Assembly: GCA_030374735.1 (NCBI GenBank)
Contig: JASCIV010000339.1
Location: 1-23,790 of the forward strand
Length of the DNA stretch: 23,790 bases
Origin: Gracilaria caudata
Lineage: Eukaryota; Rhodophyta; Florideophyceae; Gracilariales; Gracilariaceae
Direction of reading: 5' to 3'
The position numbers and the translations under genes are program-made. The notes below the pieces were generated by a model. That model saw only the letters and a program-made list of their open reading frames with translations, ran no database searches and was not told the DNA's origin. Position 1 is the first letter of the stretch, and the number at the start of each line of letters is the position of its first letter. Of the stretch, positions 18,568 through 23,790 are shown in pieces.

Positions 18568-20060
18568 AGTCCTGTATTAGAGGTAGAATGAAAGAGTGCA
18601 CAACAGAGAACCATCAGATTTCCTTCTTATTCATAAACGGCGCAAGAACAAACAAAGAAGACCGGCATGCTACGTTCAGGTCTCGTACTTATCACACAGC
18701 GTGACCAAAACATCTTGCAATGACTACACGCAGTAACCGCAAGTAACGTGGGTGAACTAATTGTGCGGTAAACGTATAATTAGTGTGGGCATTACCCTTG
18801 GTAAATCTTGTTCATTGAGCGTTGTATTACACACATGAGTGTACGTATAGCTAATTGATAGAGTGATTTCCAATAAGACTAAGATATTAACTATGTAGGA
18901 GAGTTATTAACCAACTTCGTTGAAGGTAGGTAAGAAATATTCAGAAAGATCTAAAATTCCATTTCTCCTTTGCTTTTTTGTAATCCATTTCGTTGTTTGT
19001 TTAAGAACCTGGCTTAGTAAACCTCTCAAATGAACTTGAAAATCGTCAACTTTGTCTGGCAAAAATATGAGGGGTTCGGCTCTTGTTAGTATAAAGATAA
19101 TGAAACCATAAAAGGCCTAACCACCCTGAAAGCCAGGCGTAACGAAAATCAAAACGCTCACGTAGGTTTCTGTACTACCACTCCACTCCAGGGAGTCGTT
19201 GTAGAATAGGTGAAAACTCCTTCAAAACAACTGCTTTCGATTCATGTTGAACAATGGTATTCGTAAAGAACATATCACTAACTCGAAATTGTTTTTTCGA
19301 GCATTTCCACGGAGATTTTCAATGTCAGAAAGCGCAAGGCACATGCCACATTAGAAAAAATATCGATTATGCATCGCTTTGCTAGACATGGTGCCAGAGC
19401 AAGTAGTGTAGAACGCAAGAAACATCTGTTTATTGCAAAGAGTTGGGTAGTGTATCTGTTACAGGCGTCTTTTCATTGCAACGAGAAAGACTCTGGAACA
19501 GAAAAGGGTACAGAGAAACAAGTGCCTCAGCTGGTAGAAACCGTAAACGTACACGTCTCGTTTAGCAACCAGCAACACCTAGACTTCTTTTTGCTGAAGG
19601 CACTCAAAAGCACTCGCAAGGAGCGAGAATACGATTGGAATTGAAACAGTGTCGGGCACTAAGTTTCTAACTCGCACAAACCTGATCCAATTGCACTGAC
19701 AGTAGAAAGATTTGTATTTCTGAGCCGTGAAGAGAAGATGATCACAATGACAATACTTGTGGGCACACTGATGTCAAAATGACGAAGAAGTCGTTGTTCA
19801 AAACAGTACCGACACGTCAAGAGTTCACGCTTGTGAGCGTCACCATACGCAACATGCGATAAAACATCTTCCTCGTTCCTTGAAACGCTATTAATATCGT
19901 AATTCTACTCAGAAGTCAGGCAAATAGGGAGTCCTTGGAACTCAGTGAGAAGTTGTATTTACTGTGTTTGTTCTGCACCGGTGATAACTAAGCTACGTCA
20001 GACTCTTCTTGTCAACCGGAATGGGAAATTGATGACGAGCTTCCAGCGTTGGCCTCGAAT
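18568..20060. other. 1.5-kb AT-richer spacer, no gene seen
   Basis: Stop-rich in all frames. The best ORF (19369-19644, 91 residues, ATG) has no motif. A perfect 7-bp hairpin CTCGAAA/TTTCGAG (19282-19301) is the only structure noted. Confidence 0.45.
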
Positions 20061-20066
20061 TGATTA

Positions 20067-20104
20067 CCCTTGGACCAAGGGCCTTGGTAGCATTGTACCA
20101 AAGG
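20067..20104. repeat. Two adjacent short palindromes
   Basis: CCCTTGGACCAAGGG (20067-20081) is a perfect palindrome with a single-base centre. It abuts CCTTGGTA...TACCAAAGG (20082-20104), whose arms repeat the CCTTGG/CCAAGG theme. They lie 38 bp before the large foldback element. Confidence 0.55.
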
Positions 20105-20141
20105 CACCCTCGTACCATCCAAATTGCACATGATCAAGATT

Positions 20142-20264
20142 GTTATCGAGTGGCGGCGGGGGAAATATTTGAGCCCTCGGGATGGTTATTTTCCCCTCGG
20201 CTTCGCCTCCGGGGAAAATAACGCACCCTCGGGCTCAATATTTCCCTTGCAGCCAGTCGATAAC
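20142..20264. mobile_element. 123-bp foldback / MITE-like nested palindrome
   Basis: Terminal inverted repeats GTTATCGAGTGGC and GCCAGTCGATAAC match at 12 of 13 positions. Inside, 20160-20181 and 20225-20245 are near-complementary (GGGAAATATT..GAGCCC against GGGCTC..ATATTTCCC). Inside that, GTTATTTTCCCC (20185-20196) and GGGGAAAATAAC (20211-20222) are exact, around a 14-nt centre with GGC-TTC-GCC. The whole element can fold into one long hairpin. No coding capacity and no clear target-site duplication were seen, so it could be a foldback or MITE-type element or a structured RNA. Confidence 0.65.
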
Positions 20265-20346
20265 CCTTACGTGACCTTCTGATTATTGCTCAAGAAATTT
20301 TTTGCATTTCTTGATGTATGAACAATGGGCAGGTATTCATTCGTAA

Positions 20347-20559
20347 ATTTTTGGTGGTGACCGTGCGGCTGAAGATGTACAGAAGGATGCGGATGTTGCA
20401 AATATGGTCCATCAGCATTATAACAATTACTGTGCGCACAACGGCTATTCATCTGTTCTGATGGCCTTGGTGATACACAGATCAATACCCACCGACACTC
20501 AAATTCCATTGGGTCGATTTGCAGCCGGCTCAATTTCTACACGACGGACACCACCTTAG
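20347..20559 (+). other. Open stretch of 70 codons, possible coding remnant
   Basis: Between stops at 20344 and 20557 the plus strand reads as a protein-like stretch (DRAAEDVQKDADVANMVHQH, later IPLGRFAAGS) with no suitable upstream start. Not recognised. It lies 83 bp right of the foldback element, so it could be debris of an inserted element. Confidence 0.2.
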
Positions 20560-21054
20560 CGATCGAAGCAAGCGGATCATTCTCTGTTAAAGCAATTCAA
20601 CGCAGAACTTGACAGGCATTATTTATTGCTTTCCAAGAGCCGGCTGAGTTCACCGCAAAAGTGATCTGGCAAATGCGCGATCATCAGAATCTGATCAAAA
20701 TTTGATGCACTCACAAAATCAATTCCTACGTGGTTCACGTGTACAACATACTGTCAAGATTCTGGAACACTTCTGGGAAAGAGGCCATGGCCCATGTTAT
20801 GCAAAGAGCCACTGGCCCAATTTTATCGGGTATTCCTCTGCATCTACATCTGCACGGGCCATGGAATCGAGAGCCCTTCATAATCACCGCCATGACGGTA
20901 TCCACTTGGAGAGCTACTCTGCGCAATGCATCACTCGATCTCTCTGAAACGTAGTAACATCACGATATTGTTGGTCTTACAATCGGTCCATATTCAAATC
21001 CCTGCCCCCCTCCAACACGAAGTATTGCACGATTCTAGTAAAAAGGAGAAAGCT

Positions 21055-21496
21055 TCGTTGCTCTGGGGCGTGAATGACCCGTTTGCTTCGGTACCAACAC
21101 GGGAAGCGCAGGAGTTGTAAGCAGTGTACTGGTTACACCTCTTGCAATATTGGTCAGTATCCAAAGCTCCCATCAAATCCAAATTTCACGAAACCCCGAT
21201 TGTCGTCTTCGTTTCGACACGTCTTCTTCTCAATATCTTCTCTTGACTTTGCCTCAATATGCATAAGGCCGCTTCGCTACACAATTTCACAACGTATTCA
21301 ACCCATGGGTTACGATAACACGTATTCGGCCCCAACGGTTTTGCAATTTTAACGACGCAACATCCCATACCTCTCACTCAATTATGAAGCCCATGTACTT
21401 ATATAGTTGCCGAAAACAGATGCATAACTTCTATATCTTCCATTCCGCTTTAGAAGTTCAGCATAGCCCGCCTCCCCTCTCCACACTTCTTCCAAC
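21055..21496 (+). promoter_or_regulatory. Duplicated promoter block, copy B, with TATA box at 21399-21406
   Basis: Homologous to 16430-16821. TTATATAG lies 98 bp before the ATG. The shared AGGCCGCTTCGCT motif is at 21267-21279, and the leader ends in the same ACACTTCTTCCAAC. Spacing between blocks differs by small insertions and deletions. To the left the similarity fades around 21040. Confidence 0.7.
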
Positions 21497-22279
21497 ATGA
21501 CGCGCTCCATCACCATTCTGCTGCTTGTCACTCTGCTCTCGGTCACATTCGCTGCCCCTCACCCGCTTTCTCGTCAGAATTCCGCCTCTTCCGGAACTCA
21601 AACTGCCGGCTCAGGCGCTTCGGGCAATAATGCTGTAGCTGTATCTGCCGACACTCAGTCTGGATCTGCAGGTGCTGCTGGTGAGGACAATGCCGCAGGG
21701 GTGGCTGGTCCTGGCTTTGCCGCAGGCGTCGCCAACAAGAATCCTTCTCCGACGCCCACTCCCTCTCGCACACCGACACCTACGCCGTCCGTGTCAGCCT
21801 CGCCATCAGCCAGCCCTTCTGTAACTCCATCAGCTTCCGCCACTCCGTCGATAACTCCGTCTCCCTCCGTGAGCAGCTCAGTGACTCCGTCTCCTTCCGT
21901 GAGCAGCTCGGTGACCCCATCACCTTCCGTAAGCAGTTCTATTTCTCCGACACCCTCTGTATCACCTTCGCCGTCTGCTTCCGTTTCGCCGACCCCGTCA
22001 ACCCCTGCCTCGCCGTCCGACACTGAGGAGGAAGACAGCGAACCGGGAACAGTGCTGGTTGGCCTGCCTGACGGTAGCGGAGCGGCTGCAACTGGCGACA
22101 ATGCCGTAGGTGCTGTCGCCAATGCCGATTCCGGCGCCGCTGGTGCGGCAGGCGAAAACGCTGCCGGTGCTTTCGCTGGACCGGGTCAGGCTGGTGGTTT
22201 CGCCTTCGGCAATGTCCAGTTCCCGTTCAACTTTGGTCCGTTCGGCAACATCTTCGGCGCCCCCTCACCAGTAGCGTAA
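21497..22279 (+). CDS. Secreted Ser/Pro-linker protein, short paralogue lacking the vWA domain
   Basis: A 260-residue precursor, paralogue of the protein encoded at 16822. The first 106 coding bases differ at only two sites, both synonymous. Signal peptide 1-19. Ala/Gly-rich repeat copy one at 43-77 (GNNAVAVSADTQSGS, AAGEDNAA). Ser/Thr/Pro linker at about 82-174, longer than in the paralogue because of a tandem SVTPSPSVSS repeat. Then an acidic TEEEDSE, repeat copy two (GDNAVGAVANADSGA, AAGENAAGAFAGPGQAGG), and FGNVQFPFNFGPFG. It ends APSPVA, where the paralogue continues into its second linker and vWA domain. The first protein's two cysteines in this region are absent; the mature form has no cysteine at all. 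Likely a heavily O-glycosylated extracellular protein. Whether the vWA part was lost here or gained in the other copy cannot be told. Confidence 0.91.
   Translation: MTRSITILLLVTLLSVTFAAPHPLSRQNSASSGTQTAGSGASGNNAVAVSADTQSGSAGAAGEDNAAGVAGPGFAAGVANKNPSPTPTPSRTPTPTPSVSASPSASPSVTPSASATPSITPSPSVSSSVTPSPSVSSSVTPSPSVSSSISPTPSVSPSPSASVSPTPSTPASPSDTEEEDSEPGTVLVGLPDGSGAAATGDNAVGAVANADSGAAGAAGENAAGAFAGPGQAGGFAFGNVQFPFNFGPFGNIFGAPSPVA
21851..21940 (+). repeat. Three 30-bp tandem repeats coding for SVTPSPSVSS
   Basis: Units at 21851-21880, 21881-21910 and 21911-21940, with a fourth degenerate unit to 21970. Differences are mostly at third codon positions. The paralogue has only one such unit, so the linker has expanded in this copy. 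Confidence 0.85.
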
Positions 22280-22688
22280 ACTCAGGCGCTTTCAACCTGA
22301 TTTGCTTGCACATTTCCATAATTTAGGACACCATCAGAAGTAGTATAAAGCTGTAGCCGACCAATTCTGCATCTGTCCAAAAGGGTCGCAAACGCTCTCA
22401 AAGCGAGAAAAAAAAGGGTGAGGTGTTCCTTTTCTATTATATGTGCATGAAAAACCGACACGAGCATCCTCCTCTCTTAGGGCTTGAATACGTTGGTCTT
22501 TGGGGTTTATAGTGAGCGGCATGTATGTCCCCAAGACGCTCCAGATCTGCCAGCTAGTTGTCGCTTTTTGACAGATTATTGTCAACAAACTACTGCTCAG
22601 TATTCACCAGAGGCCGACATGTTGATTATTCTATGTAGATTAGACGACACCTCTGTACGTAAATATTGCATTTTATGCCAATGAGTTG
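22280..22688. other. Downstream region of the short paralogue, no gene seen
   Basis: No recognisable coding sequence or AATAAA signal. No similarity to the vWA coding region of the paralogue was visible just after the stop, so the missing domain is not present as an obvious pseudogene here. Confidence 0.4.
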
Positions 22689-22751
22689 TACAAGTGCTCT
22701 TGTATCTATTTCCGTACTCTTCATAATCTTTTAAGATATGAGACATATCTT
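22689..22751. repeat. Two short perfect hairpins
   Basis: TACAAG/CTTGTA with a 4-nt loop (22689-22704) and AAGATATG/CATATCTT with a 3-nt loop (22733-22751). Confidence 0.5.
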
Positions 22752-22841
22752 GACTACAAATGCCTCGCTCGATTCCTAGCTGAGGCGAAAAACTACGAAC
22801 AAAATCGCTCTTTGTGAAATCTTCTAAAATGTTGGTTGGCT

Positions 22842-22985
22842 GTAACAGAACGGTAACTGCGGGAGCCGTTCTGCGTTACGACAAGAAATGATCGTCGGAG
22901 ACAAAAGTCTGGTCGGGTCTGTACTGCTCGATGCAGACAGAACCCGGCCTTTAAGTTTTATTTGGACGAGACCTTCGTCTCCGAC
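22842..22985. repeat. Two strong consecutive stem-loops
   Basis: First: GTAACAGAACGG (22842-22853) pairs with CCGTTCTGCGTTAC (22866-22879), 12 pairs with a 2-nt bulge. Second: GTCGGAGAC (22894-22902) pairs with GTCTCCGAC (22977-22985), enclosing an inner stem CGGGTCTGT (22914-22922) with ACAGAACCCG (22937-22946, one bulged A). The ORF at 22888-23094 over this region has no motif. Candidate structured RNA or foldback remnant. Confidence 0.55.
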
Positions 22986-23790
22986 TGTACTCACAGTCGT
23001 AGTGCAGTACGCCCTCCTGCTCCTCGCGTACTGTTACATTGGCGAAACAATGACAACTTTGCACAATATCGTTTATTATATGAAGCCGTTATAATGGAAA
23101 GAACCAACTTATAAGGTGCGAGCGGGAAGCAAATCACTGCCAAAAATCACTGGAAAACTTTCATCATACATCCCAAGAAGGTAAGAAGAAAAGGTTTTGT
23201 ATACATCCACAGAGAATCGGTGACGCTCAAATCCTTTGTTGGACATTGAAGACAAAGTCAGGTACTTTTAATTTCTTCAGGAACAACAAAGCGTTCGGCT
23301 CTTTCTATAGACAGCTTAAAAGCACCATACTCAAAAGATAACTGTAGTTTCCTTTTCTACTTAAAATTGCCATTCTACGATGCAAAACGAAACTGTAGAA
23401 GGAACCGCAATCAGCCCGATACAAGCAAATTATGTACATGTAGAAAGACTCATTTTCAAACCTTATCTTTGTGCAATTGAATCGTTCGCATCCTTTTCGC
23501 AATCAATCACAACCTGTACTCAAAACACACCGATGATTGACTTCAAAGCAGTTCAATAACTATAGATTTACCTGTCTATGGCAGGAAAGAGAACCTGTGT
23601 AACTGATCAGTTACAGTGAAGGTTTCGGTACGAACGCACGAACCTTGAACCCAGCTCCAATAAACCACTTCAGAGATCTGTTAGCCAGTTTTTAAAAAAA
23701 ACTCCAAGGGTAGGGTAAATCTAGCCTTATTAAGGGTTGCCTTGGGAACTAGGGAGACCCCCTTAGAAAGTAAGGGCAAATTAGGCTTTC
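22986..23790. other. Right-hand end, no gene recognised
   Basis: AT-richer sequence with only short ORFs. The last 90 bases contain runs such as AAGGGTAGGG, GCCTTATTAAGGG and TAAGGGC with weak inverted symmetry (TAGCCTTATT near 23722, AAATTAGGCT near 23780). This may be the edge of a repeat that continues outside the window. Confidence 0.35.

Noticed and set aside
21655..22122. 155-residue minus-strand ORF with repeated TEGDGVTELL units (and a similar one at 16980-17303)
   Set aside because: It is the antisense of the Ser/Pro linker repeats of the plus-strand secreted proteins, whose signal peptides and paralogy make the plus strand the coding one.
22888..23094. 68-residue ORF with a hydrophobic segment
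   Set aside because: It runs through the large inverted repeat and has no motif; the stem-loop better explains the sequence.
23710..23790. GGGTA/TAAGGG-rich end that recalls telomeric repeats
   Set aside because: No regular tandem unit is present; only irregular AAGGG and TAGGG words.

Overview
The window looks like a nuclear contig of an intron-poor eukaryote. The genes are long uninterrupted ORFs with ATG starts, there are TATA boxes about 100 bp upstream of several starts, one AATAAA poly(A) signal, nuclear factors (bromodomain, GATA and MYND zinc fingers, an exosome subunit) and secreted proteins with classical signal peptides. There are no operons or Shine-Dalgarno sites. A red alga, perhaps a florideophyte, is my best guess. 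That is an inference from gene style, not from a diagnostic gene.

Left part (1-4026): a 1058-residue AT-hook/bromodomain/GATA-finger protein is tail to tail with an RRP46/EXOSC5-like exosome ring subunit, with only 34 bp between the stop codons. Next (4027-6175): a stretch that keeps one frame of cysteine-repeat coding sequence broken by three stops (a decayed gene), a perfect 15-bp inverted repeat with an alternative pairing, then a TATA-driven gene for a secreted protein with 26 cysteines and a knottin-type C-terminus.

Middle (6973-10486): an unrecognised 621-residue protein with two hydrophobic segments (minus strand) and a divergent MYND-finger gene share a 469-bp upstream region. Just beyond the MYND gene, on the opposite strand, is an ORF with a DM9/DUF3421-like unit. 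From 10790 to 16430 there is little convincing coding sequence: clustered hairpins, a 9-bp-arm palindrome, and one small TATA-driven gene for a basic 127-residue protein.

Right part (16430-22279): two secreted paralogues in the same orientation, with homologous promoters and almost identical signal-peptide DNA. The first carries an integrin-beta-type von Willebrand A domain with metal-site residues conserved. The second stops just before the point where that domain would begin. Both have a Ser/Pro linker between two copies of an Ala/Gly-rich repeat of about 35 residues. They probably act in the extracellular matrix or cell wall. A 123-bp nested palindrome (foldback or MITE-like) lies between them. 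Past 22280 I see strong hairpins but no convincing gene.
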